From: Tropicimonas isoalkanivorans
Lineage (GTDB): Bacteria > Pseudomonadota > Alphaproteobacteria > Rhodobacterales > Rhodobacteraceae
Length of the DNA stretch: 64,000 nt
Assembly (NCBI RefSeq): GCF_900112335.1
Contig: NZ_FOLG01000005.1
Location: 1-64,000 of the forward strand
Direction: 5' to 3'
Every line of letters begins with the position of its first letter. Position 1 is the stretch's first letter. Below, one piece after another: positions 39,916 through 48,557 of this stretch. A model generated the notes under the pieces. It did not search any database, was not told the origin of the DNA, and worked only from the letters and a program-made list of their open reading frames with translations. The translations under genes were made by a program, and so were the position numbers.

Positions 39916-40491
39916 ATGATCATCAAACTGGGCTAAACCTCACTGACAGCAAAGCAGGGCAGTTTCCGCTTTTGCGGTTGGTATGATGGCCACTCCGAAG
40001 TCTACTCGATCCATCTTGGAGACATTGAGGGCGCGGAAAACGTTCCTGTTCGTGTTCACTCTTCGTGCATCACCGCCCACTATTTCTCATCGACGGAATG
40101 TGACTGCCGTGATCAATTGGAGATCACACAGGACGAAATCGCGAAACGCGGAATAGGCATCATCATTGTTCTCAATCAGCAAGCGAAAGACAATGGAATC
40201 CTAGCCACTCTTCACTACAAATCCGTTGCTGGCGAAGTTTCCTACTCCGCCACCGCCTATCAGATGATGGGCTATCCCGCCGATTCCCGGTCTTATCTGT
40301 CAGCCGCCTTCATCCTGAAAGAACTTGGCGTCAAGAGCGTCGAGCTCCTGTCCAATAGCCATGACAAGCGAAAGCAGCTTCAAGACGCTGGAATAGCGGT
40401 TGTGGACAGAAAAAGCGTGGTGGTCGAAAACCGGCCTGACCTAGTAGCTCACTACAATGGGAAGAGAGACGTCGAAGGACATGATCTCTGA
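39916..40491 (+). pseudogene. GTP cyclohydrolase II-like gene with in-frame stop at codon 7
   Basis: From ATG 39916 the frame reads MIIKLG, then TAA, then TSLTAKQGSFRF and on without interruption to 40491. The body is a divergent GTP cyclohydrolase II (RibA fold). Zinc ligands are intact (HSSC, ten residues, CDC: VHSSCITAHYFSSTECDC). The D-x-R pair of the active site is kept in MGYPADSRSYLS, with LGVKSVELLSNSHDKRKQ behind. The loop RQEGRxIG of true RibA is changed to NQQAKDNGI. Loss of six residues may be harmless if translation restarts, for instance at TTG 40117 only after losing the zinc site, so the stop matters. Function here is probably not riboflavin synthesis. Confidence 0.75.
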
Positions 40492-40501
40492 GTAATCTAT
40501 T

Positions 40502-41065
40502 ATGCTGCATTTTTTCGTTGGACCAAGTGGTTGTGGAAAAACAACCCTGATGCATAGCCTCAGGGACCGTTTTGGCTGGCGGATTGTGCAGACTTACACC
40601 ACGCGGCCAGCTCGCGAAAACGATGACAAAGTCTCCGTGTCACCGGAAGTGTTTGCTCGAATGGCTTTGGACGAGCGAATGTTCACAGTGAAGCACCTGT
40701 TCGGCGAAATGTATGGTGAAGATCGGAGATCGATCCTAGACGCCATTTCGGCAAGATCGTCCGACAGGTGGTGCCTAGACTTAGCTGTGGGCGAGATTGC
40801 TAAATATAGCGCGTACAATACTCTAAAGTTCATACTCCTGCCAGAGTCCCTCGATCAATTGGTGGCGCAACTGGAAGCAGCAGGGAGAAAGGAACGAGTG
40901 GAGGGGGCCAAGGCCGACCTAGAAAAATACACCCAGCTAAGCAATAGCGTTCAGGGAGAAAACGGGTACGTCACGATTTTCAATCGCCACACAAGGCTGA
41001 ACGACAGCTTGGAACTCATCAGGAAGATCTCATCTTCGTTTTTCAATCCGACGGTGGAGGCATAG
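40502..41065 (+). CDS. Guanylate-kinase-like P-loop protein
   Basis: 187 residues. Walker A GPSGCGKTTLMHS at the very N-terminus and YTTRPARENDDKVSVSPEVF are the GMK pattern (TTRp.R..E.dg...f). In the part that grips GMP the usual Glu/Tyr pattern is altered (MFTVKHLFGEMYG, compared with LEwa.vhGn.YG), so the acceptor may not be GMP. C-terminal half is helical (LVAQLEAAGRKERVEGAKAD), a place often used for the lid. It starts ten bases after the cyclohydrolase stop and ends directly against the next ATG; the three are one operon. AT-rich codon use sets it off from the phage. Confidence 0.75.
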   Translation: MLHFFVGPSGCGKTTLMHSLRDRFGWRIVQTYTTRPARENDDKVSVSPEVFARMALDERMFTVKHLFGEMYGEDRRSILDAISARSSDRWCLDLAVGEIAKYSAYNTLKFILLPESLDQLVAQLEAAGRKERVEGAKADLEKYTQLSNSVQGENGYVTIFNRHTRLNDSLELIRKISSSFFNPTVEA

Positions 41066-41932
41066 ATGTCAGCACTCGGTCAACGCGATCTCTTTGCGCT
41101 ACATGGTCGGCAGTTTGTAATTCATCCTTGCGAACCGAACCTTTTTACGCCGCTTGGCTACGATCTTCGGATTGGACATCAGATCATACTGCCAAACCGG
41201 ACAAAGAGTCCGGACGAAGACCTTAACCCTCCGATCCATGTAAACAATGGAGAAAGTGGGAGCTTCGTTTTCCCTCCACAATCCACCAGCATTATCGTGA
41301 CAAAAGAACGGGTTTGGCTCTCTAGGCATCTGATGGGATCAATTCATGCACGCGGATCTCTTGCCCTTCGCGGTCTGTTTATCAACGCCACAACGGTGGA
41401 TCCCAACTGGGATGGAAAAATGTTCATGAGGGTATTTAACAGTAGCCCCAAGGAGGAACGAATTGCCGCCGACGAGGCGTTCTGCACGATGGCATTGTAC
41501 ACACTGCGTAGCCCATCGCTAGAGCCGCCCCAGACTAATCCTTCGAGAGCAATAGACAATCTCAAGGAAATCTACGGCGAGGCAATCGGATCGTCGCTTT
41601 ATAGTCACGCCAACTCAAAAGAGGCGTCGCAAGAACGAGTTCGTGGCGACGAGCTTGTGCATTTGGGAAAATTGCATTCTGCCAAGCCAATGGTATATCG
41701 CCGGGCTTCCGAAACGGCATATTCCATCAAAAGTATGGCACCCGTGCGCACTCGATATGGGAAATTCGGTTTGGCCACGACCACTGCAATCGCCGCTCCT
41801 TATGTTGGCGACTTGCTCCTTGATGGCGGGCTTCTCAGCCTAACCAGCACAGCGCCTCTTTATGTCGGGCTGTCTCTTGCAGTCTTCGGATTGTTTTATA
41901 TGGGGGACTTTTTTGAGTACAGACCCAAGTAA
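41066..41932 (+). CDS. dCTP deaminase/dUTPase-fold protein with C-terminal membrane anchor
   Basis: 288 residues. N-terminal TPLGYDLRIGHQIILPN and the central HARGSLALRGLFINATTVDPNWDGKMFMRVFN (split: HARGSLALRGLFINAT, TVDPNWDGKMFMRVFN) follow the dCTP deaminase layout (DVRLG; GRSSLARLGL; DPGWSG...LEFYN). By eye the catalytic Glu of LEFYN is Arg here and the Ser/Arg of GRSSLAR are changed, so deamination is doubtful. The Asp of the dUTPase motif (VDPNW) remains. Residues 235-285 form two hydrophobic helices (TTTAIAAPYVGDLLL; LYVGLSLAVFGLFYMG). A membrane-bound nucleotide sensor is a fair guess. Confidence 0.75.
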   Translation: MSALGQRDLFALHGRQFVIHPCEPNLFTPLGYDLRIGHQIILPNRTKSPDEDLNPPIHVNNGESGSFVFPPQSTSIIVTKERVWLSRHLMGSIHARGSLALRGLFINATTVDPNWDGKMFMRVFNSSPKEERIAADEAFCTMALYTLRSPSLEPPQTNPSRAIDNLKEIYGEAIGSSLYSHANSKEASQERVRGDELVHLGKLHSAKPMVYRRASETAYSIKSMAPVRTRYGKFGLATTTAIAAPYVGDLLLDGGLLSLTSTAPLYVGLSLAVFGLFYMGDFFEYRPK

Positions 41933-42017
41933 CTGCTCCAATGGGTTTTTTCTGTACTCCAAAGTCTTTCGTCACCCCGAATACCGGTTGCGCGGGTCAA
42001 GACCTAAGGGGGACGAC

Positions 42018-42347
42018 CTAACCTTCTTGGTCAACGAATGACATGACGGTTCTGCTGGAGCGGCGCTCCTGGTTGCGATAGCCGAGATGCAGGCTCTCGG
42101 TCTTGTAGTGGAGCAGCCACGTGTCGAGATCGGCCTGAAGCGCTTTGACCGTCTCTAGAGGGACTCGTGCATCTTCACCCGAAAGAACTCGTCGACGACG
42201 GTGCCGTCGAAACGTTCGACGAAACCGTTCGTCTTTGGCGTTTTCACCTTCGTCCGACGGTGCTCGACGCCGTTTAGGTCGAGATAGCGTTCGTAGGGGT
42301 GACGGTCGGCGCCGCAAAACACGAGTTCATCGAGAGTCAGCGAACAC
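42018..42347 (-). pseudogene. IS481-family transposase remnant with frameshift
   Basis: Two reverse-strand frames together give the C-terminal catalytic end of an IS481 transposase. One reads LDELVFCGADRHPYERYLDL, NGVEHRRTKV and NGFVERFDGTVVDEFFRVKM before a stop; after a one-base shift the other continues ETVKALQADLDTWLLHYKTE and LHLGYRNQERRSSRTVMSF. The N-terminal two thirds are missing. Dead element debris beside tRNA-fMet. Confidence 0.75.
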
Positions 42348-42410
42348 CGCTATGACCGGCAAATGAGAGCACGTCTGGAGAACAGGCGTTTTGGTGAGCA
42401 AGTGGTGAGC

Positions 42411-42454
42411 AAGAAAAAACAGCTTACGAGCGCCTTTGCGGGCGCCGTCGTAAG
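42411..42454 (-). terminator. Terminator of the tRNA-fMet gene
   Basis: On the reverse strand CTTACGACGGCGCC, loop CGCAAA, GGCGCTCGTAAG with one mismatch, then CTGTTTTTTC. It follows the leftward tRNA gene by about 20 bases and is a textbook rho-independent site. Confidence 0.85.
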
Positions 42455-42476
42455 CGTCTGTTTTTCATTGTATTTT

Positions 42477-42553
<77 letters not shown>

Positions 42554-42636
42554 TTAGGAGATGCTTATCTAGGCTTGGTTCCGGAGGTGCGCAAGCGAAA
42601 AACGGACTCGAACTCAAAAATTCATCCAACTAATTA

Positions 42637-44007
42637 GTGTCCGAGGAGGTGGTGGAATTTCGGCGCCGCTTGTCGGTGAAAGCGGGGTGGCCATCAAGGT
42701 GTACGGTCGGGGTGGAGTTTGCCGACTTCAACCCGTCACCGAAGGAACCCACGATGACCAAGACCACCATGTCCCTTGCCGAGCTGCTTGAGAAGCACGA
42801 TGACGGCGATTTTCTCCGGGCCGTCGCTGAGGCTGTGTTGCAGCTGATCATGGAAGGCCGATGTCGAAGGTCTGATCGGCGCCGGCCGCCATAAACGCGC
42901 CGATGCCCGCACGACCTACCGGAACGGCTATCGTGACCGCAGCCTCGATACCCGCCTCGGCACGCTGAACCTGCGGATCCCGAAGCTGCGGCAGGGGTCC
43001 TACTTCCCGGGTTTTCTGGAGCCGCGCAGAACGTCCGAAAAAGCCTTGGTGGCGGTGATCCAGGAGGCCTGGATCGACGGCGTCTCGACCCGTCGGGTGG
43101 ACGAGCTGGTGCAGGCGATGGGGCTTTCGGGAATTTCCAAAAGCACGGTGTCGAAGCTCTGCAAGGACATCGACGAGCGGGTCGGCGAATTCCTGCACCG
43201 GCCGCTTGCCGGCGATTGGCCCTACCTCTGGCTCGACGCCACCTACCTGAAGGTGCGCCAGGGCGGCCGGATCGTCTCGGTCGCCGCAATAATCGCCGTG
43301 GCGGTCAACACCGACGGCCGGCGCGAGATCATCGGCCTGGGCACCGGCCCTTCGGAGGCCGAGACCTTCTGGACGGAGTTCCTGCGTGGCCTCAAGGCAC
43401 GCGGGCTGGACGGGATCAAGCTGGTGATCTCGGACACCCATACCGGCCTGAAGGCGGCTATCAAGCGCGTGTTCGATGCGATCTGGCAGCGCTGCCGCGT
43501 GCACTGGATGCGCAATGCCCTGGCCGATGTTCAGCGCGGACAGCACACGATGGTGGCCGCGGCGATCCGCCAGGCCTTCAACCAGCCCGACCGCGAAAGT
43601 GCCGGTCAGACCTGGCGCCACGTCGCCGATCAGCTGCGCGCCCGCTGGCCAAAGCTCTCGGCACTCATGGACGAGGCCGAGCACGACGTGCTGGCCTTCA
43701 TGGCGTTCCCGGCGCAGCACCGCGCCAAGTTGCACAGCACCAACCCCATCGAGCGCCTGAACAAGGAGGTGAAGCGCCGCGCTGACGTCGTCGGCATCTT
43801 CCCCAACGAGGAGTCCATCACCCGCCTGATCGGCGCCGTCCTGTTCGAGCAGAACGACGAATGGCAGACACAGCACCGCTACATGCAGGTCGAGGCCTTT
43901 GCGCAGATCGACGCCGCCGACACCGATCCTCTTCTCAGCCTAACAACCTCGGCCGCCTGATCATGACCTCAGGCCATCTCACTATTTCCACCACATTGAC
44001 GGACGTG
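42637..44007 (+). mobile_element. IS256-type insertion sequence
   Basis: An imperfect terminal inverted repeat can be traced: left GTGTCCGAGGAGGTGGTGGA, right end (reversed) ACGTCCGTCAATGTGGTGGA. It encloses one transposase gene that carries a frame break. No target duplication was confirmed. Confidence 0.7.
42754..43960 (+). pseudogene. IS256-family transposase, frameshifted near 42855
   Basis: MTKTTMSLAELLEKHDDGDF to QLIMEG in the first frame, then the second frame carries [20 protein letters not shown] and all the rest ([75 protein letters not shown]). The DDE catalytic residues (DAT, SDTHxGL, NxxE in NPIERLNKE) are intact. An extra G in GAAGGCCGATG, where GAAGCCGATG is expected, explains the break. 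Either a decayed copy, or a sequencing error. Confidence 0.8.
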
Positions 44008-44113
44008 ACCTCCAACTACGAACCGGTGCTTGTTTGGTTGAAGATAGAACAATGTGCCGGACCCGGATGCGGCCCTCGGTTACGGTTTCAGGTTCCTGAT
44101 CCCGGACGCGCCG

Positions 44114-44828
44114 ATGGCGCGTCTGGAGCCTTACTCCCCGAAGTGCCAAGGCAAGCCGCGCGTCGATGACCGACGTGTGCTGAGTGGGATTATCTTTATA
44201 GGTCGCAATGGGTTGCGTTGGCCGTGATGCGCCTTCGAAATATGACCCGCACAAGACACTCTACACCCGTCGGAAGCGGTGGAGCGACAAGGGTTTCTTC
44301 GCGCTGATCATGGCTGGCCTGGCCGCCGAGCACGGCGAGGAGAAGACGGTCCTGAGTGATGCGACCTATCTGAAGGCACACCGGACCGCGACCAGCTTGG
44401 CCGCGAAAAAGGGGGCGCGGCCGTCTGATTGGCTGGACCAAGGGCGGCATGAATACCAATATGCACGCTATCTGCGACAGCCGCTGAACCTCTTTGTCAC
44501 CGCCGGACAGGTCAGCGATTACATCGGCGCGCGGGCTCGGCCGGGCAATCTGCCGGACGTGGACTGGCTGCTTGGAGACCGAGGCTACGACGCCGATTGG
44601 TTCAGAGGCGCATTGAAGGACAAGGGGATACGCGCCTGCATTCCGGGTCGGAACCAGCGCGAGGCCACCGTCAAATACGACAAGCGCCGATATAAGCGAC
44701 GCAAGCGGATCGAGATCATGTTCGGCAGGCTCAAGGACTGGCGGCGCGTCGCAACCCGATATGACAGATGCCCGAAGGTCTTCCTCTCCGCTATCGTGCT
44801 CGCAGCAACCGTCATCTTTTGGCTATGA
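44114..44828 (+). pseudogene. IS5-family (IS427-like) transposase, two frames
   Basis: First frame from 44114: MARLEPYSPKCQGKPRVDDR, VLSGIIFIGRNGLRWP, then a stop; second frame (44208 onward) RDAPSKYDPHKTLYTRRKRW to the end RRYKRRKRIEIMFGRLKDWR and AIVLAATVIFWL. An extra C in TGGCCGTGATGC breaks the frame. IS427-group elements often use two ORFs, so a programmed shift is possible. DDE residues DATYLKAH and GDRGYDAD are present. The right end reads GAGTCCTGACCCTAG; the left end is missing, probably cut by the IS256 insertion. Confidence 0.75.
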
Positions 44829-44937
44829 GTCCTGACCCTAGAGCCTTTGCCCTATTGCCGAAACAAGGGATTTCGAACATTTAATTTAGCCTTACCGTTC
44901 AAGGCATTAGGCTCTTTTCGCAGCAACAACCGTGAGA

Positions 44938-45014
<77 letters not shown>

Positions 45015-45081
45015 GTGCTGCAGGCGTATAGCCGTTCGTGCGAAGGCCTGCAACATCAAGCTTCATTCGGATAGCTTGAAG

Positions 45082-46200
45082 ATGCATCACGCGCTACGCT
45101 TGCACATCGTGGACTGCCTGAGGGCGTGGACCGTGTTTAAATTGAAGCACTTGCTGCTCTGTCTGGCCCTGTCTGCAATGGGCTTGACGGCCATGGCAGA
45201 CGCGACGCTCGCGCAAAATAATGGCTTTCGCCAGCAGTTGATCAACCGGGCGGCTCCAGATGAACCGCTGGATGTGGCGGTGGGCGTTCGCATTACGCAG
45301 ATAACCGGCGTCGATCAGAAGTCGGAGAATTTCGGGGTGGTCGCTCGAATTCGGATGCGGTGGCAGGACGACGCGCTTTCGTTCGATCCACCGGACGGGC
45401 AGAGTCCCTTCCGCACCATGACGGCCGACAGCTTTCTTCGGTACGCCCGGGAGAACGGCATCGGGGTGCCGGCCTTCAGCATCGAGAACCAGCAGACGCG
45501 AAGCTTCGACAAGGCGTTTTACGTCACATGGGCGGCCGACGGATCAGCCCTTCTTGCGCAGGAAGTCATCGTAACGCTGCAAGCGCCCGATTTCGATTTC
45601 AGGCACTTTCCCTTCGATCGCCAAGCCTTTTACCTCAGGATTCTCGCTAATCTACCCAGTGAATTCATACGCTTCGTCCCAATGGCCGATGCCAACGGCG
45701 TGGGCGATACACTCGGCGAGGAGGAGTGGGTCGTCAGTGACACGTGGACCGAAGTCGATGAGGTGGAGGGAATTTCCGGCTTCGACTCGTCCCGTTTTTC
45801 GTTGGGATTCTCGGCCCACCGCCACCTTCTCTACTACTGGGCCCGGATTTTCGTGCCGCTCCTTCTGCTCCTGACGGTCACCTGGGCGAACCTGTTTCTC
45901 GAGGAATACAGGCGCCGAATTGACGTCGCAGCCGGCAACCTGCTGGCCTTCATAGCCTACAACTTCGCGATTTCGGGGGATCTGCCCCGCCTGGGATACC
46001 TGACCTTCCTGGATTCGCTGATGCTTGCGATGTTCGCCGTCTCGGTTGCATCCGTGGCCTACAACGTCGCGTTGCGCCGCCTCGCGGTTGCCGACCGGGA
46101 GAAACGCGCCGCGGCGGTCGATTGGCACGTAACGCTCTGGGGCTTCCCGCTCCTGATCGCGTCCACGATCATCATTCTGTGCCTGGTGTTTTTCCTCTGA
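45082..46200 (+). CDS. Pentameric ligand-gated ion channel homologue
   Basis: About 372 residues. A signal peptide (LKHLLLCLALSAMGLTAMA) precedes an extracellular beta domain with the hallmark FDFRHFPFDRQAFYLRI (Cys-loop region without cysteines, as in prokaryotic channels). Four membrane helices follow: RIFVPLLLLLTVTWANLFL, AAGNLLAFIAYNFAI, LDSLMLAMFAVSVASVAYNV, FPLLIASTIIILCLVFFL. Homologues such as GLIC and ELIC gate cations on protons or amines; the ligand here is unknown. It stands alone, convergent with sufS eight bases away. Confidence 0.85.
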   Translation: MHHALRLHIVDCLRAWTVFKLKHLLLCLALSAMGLTAMADATLAQNNGFRQQLINRAAPDEPLDVAVGVRITQITGVDQKSENFGVVARIRMRWQDDALSFDPPDGQSPFRTMTADSFLRYARENGIGVPAFSIENQQTRSFDKAFYVTWAADGSALLAQEVIVTLQAPDFDFRHFPFDRQAFYLRILANLPSEFIRFVPMADANGVGDTLGEEEWVVSDTWTEVDEVEGISGFDSSRFSLGFSAHRHLLYYWARIFVPLLLLLTVTWANLFLEEYRRRIDVAAGNLLAFIAYNFAISGDLPRLGYLTFLDSLMLAMFAVSVASVAYNVALRRLAVADREKRAAAVDWHVTLWGFPLLIASTIIILCLVFFL

Positions 46201-46208
46201 CCGGACGG

Positions 46209-47429
46209 TCAGGCGAAGAGCTCATGGCACAGTTCCAGCGCATCGACCAGCACGTCGACTTCCTCCGCCGTGTTGTAGAGGCCGAACGAAGCCCGGCAGG
46301 TCGCCGTAAGACCGAGGTGGTCCATGAGAGGACCGGCGCAGTGATGGCCGGCGCGCACGGCCACGCCCTTTTTGTCGAGCACGGTCGAAATGTCGTGCGG
46401 GTGCGCCCCGCCCTCCAGCGTAAAGGAAAAGATTGCCCCCTTGCCCGCTGAGCGACCCTGCAGGTTCAGCCAGTTGATCCCCTCCAGCCGGTCACGTGCA
46501 TAGTCCCGCAGACCACGTTCATAGGCGGCGACGTTCTCCATGCCCAGTTCCATCAGGTACTCCAGCGCCACCCCGAGGCCGATCTGCTGCACGATCGCCG
46601 GAGTTCCGGCCTCGAACTTCATTGGCGGGTCGGCATAGGTCACCTGGTCCTTGTGAACCTCCCGGATCATATCGCCCCCGCCGAAGAAGGGGCGCATCTC
46701 CTCCATGCGCTCCTTGCGGATGTGGAGCGCCCCTGAGCCGGACGGGCCGTAGAGCTTGTGGCCGGTTATCGCGTAGAAGTCCGCCCCGATCGCATCCAGG
46801 TCCGCAGGCGCGTGCACCACCGCCTGGCTGCCGTCCACCAGAACAGGCACGCCCTTGTCGTGCGCGCCCGCAACCACGGTCTTCATGTCCACAACTGTGC
46901 CCAGCACGTTCGACATGTGCGTGAGAGCCACCAGCTTGGTTTTCGGTCCGATGGCGGCGATCACCGCTTCCGGGTCGAGATCTCCGTTGACGTCCACGTC
47001 GACCCATTTCAGCACGACACCCTGCCGCTCCCGCAGGAAATGCCAAGGCACGATATTGGCGTGGTGCTCCATCACCGACAGCACGATCTCGTCCCCCGGC
47101 TCGAAGCGTGGCGCGGCCCAGGCATAGGCGACAAGGTTGATCCCCTCGGTGCTCCCGGACGTCATGACGATCTCACGCTCGTCCGCCACGCCCAGAAAGC
47201 GCGCGATAGTGTTCCGGACGCCCTCGTATTTCTCCGTGGCGATGTTGGACAGCGTGTGCAGGCCACGGTGTACGTTGGCGTATTCCTCCGAATACGCCCG
47301 CGTCACGGCATCGATGACCACTTGCGGTTTCTGCGCGGAGGCGCCGTTGTCGAGGTAGACCAGGGGCTTGCCGTTGATCTCGCGGGAGAGGATCGGGAAA
47401 TCGCGACGGATTGCGTGGACGTCATACAT
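46209..47429 (-). CDS. sufS: Cysteine desulfurase SufS
   Basis: 406 residues. PLP-dependent enzyme that takes sulfur from cysteine for Fe-S cluster assembly. Lys of the Schiff base in FYAITGHKLYGPSGSGALHI, PLP-phosphate loop MTSGSTEGINLVA, catalytic Cys in RAGHHCAGPLMDHLGL. These mark group II (SufS/CsdA) enzymes. Start at ATG 47429 (MYDVHAIRRDFP), overlapping the YIP1 gene's stop. Last gene of the leftward suf operon. Expected to act with SufBCD encoded upstream. Confidence 0.95.
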   Translation of the reverse strand: MYDVHAIRRDFPILSREINGKPLVYLDNGASAQKPQVVIDAVTRAYSEEYANVHRGLHTLSNIATEKYEGVRNTIARFLGVADEREIVMTSGSTEGINLVAYAWAAPRFEPGDEIVLSVMEHHANIVPWHFLRERQGVVLKWVDVDVNGDLDPEAVIAAIGPKTKLVALTHMSNVLGTVVDMKTVVAGAHDKGVPVLVDGSQAVVHAPADLDAIGADFYAITGHKLYGPSGSGALHIRKERMEEMRPFFGGGDMIREVHKDQVTYADPPMKFEAGTPAIVQQIGLGVALEYLMELGMENVAAYERGLRDYARDRLEGINWLNLQGRSAGKGAIFSFTLEGGAHPHDISTVLDKKGVAVRAGHHCAGPLMDHLGLTATCRASFGLYNTAEEVDVLVDALELCHELFA

Positions 47430-48036
47430 TCGGAGGGGCTCCAAGAAAGATCGCAGCCAGCAGCCCGGTCACGACGGATATCAGCAGGTAGATCCCGATC
47501 ATCGTCAGGATAATCATCCCGAACACGGGTACGCCGCTGTCGAACCCATGCAGGGCGCAGACGAACTGCGTCAGCAGGTAGAAATAGAAGCCGATCAAGC
47601 CGATCAGCAGCACCGGCATGACGGCGGGAACGACCGCCCCGATCACAACGGCGCCAATACCCGCGATCAGCATGACCATCTGGTGCCAGGCGACGAGCGC
47701 GATGGCGCCGGCGCGGTCACCCGTACCACCGAAGATCCGGCCCACATGGAAGACGGCGAAAACCATGATGGCGCTATTGATCGCCTGCCCGAGGGTCACA
47801 AGGAACGGCTGACCGTAGACCTCCCCGAGCATCTGGGTCGTCGGGTCCGTTGCATCCTGCGTGGCCATGAGAACCATGCCTTCCAGCAGGATAACCGTCA
47901 GCAGCACACCGAGCGCCAGCCCCTCCCACAAGATGCGCTCGGGCAACTGCAGCGCGAGGATATGGCGTGCCGCCGCGCGCGGGTCGCGCAGCGTGGCCTG
48001 AACGAGGCTGAACAGTGTGGGAAACGTATCGCTCAT
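47422..48036 (-). CDS. YIP1-family integral membrane protein
   Basis: 204 residues from ATG 48036 (MSDTFPTLFSLVQATLRDPR). Five hydrophobic segments, for example LALGVLLTVILLEGMVLMA, QAINSAIMVFAVFHVG, HQMVMLIAGIGAVVIGAVVP, PVLLIGLIGFYFYLLTQF and FGMIILTMIGIYLLISVVTG. Fits the YIP1 domain. It regularly sits inside suf operons of Rhodobacterales, though no role in Fe-S assembly is known. Follows a second YIP1 gene. Confidence 0.8.
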   Translation of the reverse strand: MSDTFPTLFSLVQATLRDPRAAARHILALQLPERILWEGLALGVLLTVILLEGMVLMATQDATDPTTQMLGEVYGQPFLVTLGQAINSAIMVFAVFHVGRIFGGTGDRAGAIALVAWHQMVMLIAGIGAVVIGAVVPAVMPVLLIGLIGFYFYLLTQFVCALHGFDSGVPVFGMIILTMIGIYLLISVVTGLLAAIFLGAPPNV

Positions 48037-48044
48037 CGGTCTTT

Positions 48045-48554
48045 TCACTTGCCTGCGGCCGCTGTTTCGGCCTCCACCAGCGATAGGCCCCACAGCACGC
48101 AGAAGGCAAGGGCAACACCAAGATCCAGAATGAGGGTCGCTCCCCCATGCCCAGCCGCGGCCTGAACCACAGCTCGCACCAGCATCAGGGGCGACACGGC
48201 CAGAACCGTCCAGAACAGTGCGACGCGCGCGTCGGCAAAGGTTCCCTGCCCGCCCAAAGGACGAGCGACCAGGTGGGCGACGGCGGCAAGCAGGTAGAAC
48301 AGGAGCGGCCAGACGAACAGCCAGGCGAAAAACGTGATCCCCACGCGGGCCTCCAGCGGTGGCGCGTCCTCCGCCGGCATGTCGAAGGCCATGATGCCCG
48401 GCACCTGGGACAGGAACACGATGAAGCAGCCCAGAAGCAGAAAGACGAGCGCCCGCGCCTCCGGCCGATCGTCGTTATGCAATCCGGTCAGAAGGCGCCG
48501 CATCACCCGACGCGGCGCCCGATAGGTGCGCAGGATTTCTGACGTGACGGCCAC
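48045..48554 (-). CDS. YIP1-family membrane protein
   Basis: 169 residues. N-terminal basic amphipathic part (MAVTSEILRTYRAPRRVMRR), then four hydrophobic helices (LVFLLLGCFIVFLSQVPGI, FFAWLFVWPLLFYLLAAVAH, ALFWTVLAVSPLMLVRAVVQ, LDLGVALAFCVLWGLSLV). Like its neighbour it belongs to the YIP1 group; the pair probably forms a hetero-oligomer. Between sufD (three bases away) and the other YIP1 gene. Confidence 0.78.
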   Translation of the reverse strand: MAVTSEILRTYRAPRRVMRRLLTGLHNDDRPEARALVFLLLGCFIVFLSQVPGIMAFDMPAEDAPPLEARVGITFFAWLFVWPLLFYLLAAVAHLVARPLGGQGTFADARVALFWTVLAVSPLMLVRAVVQAAAGHGGATLILDLGVALAFCVLWGLSLVEAETAAAGK

Positions 48555-48557
48555 GCC

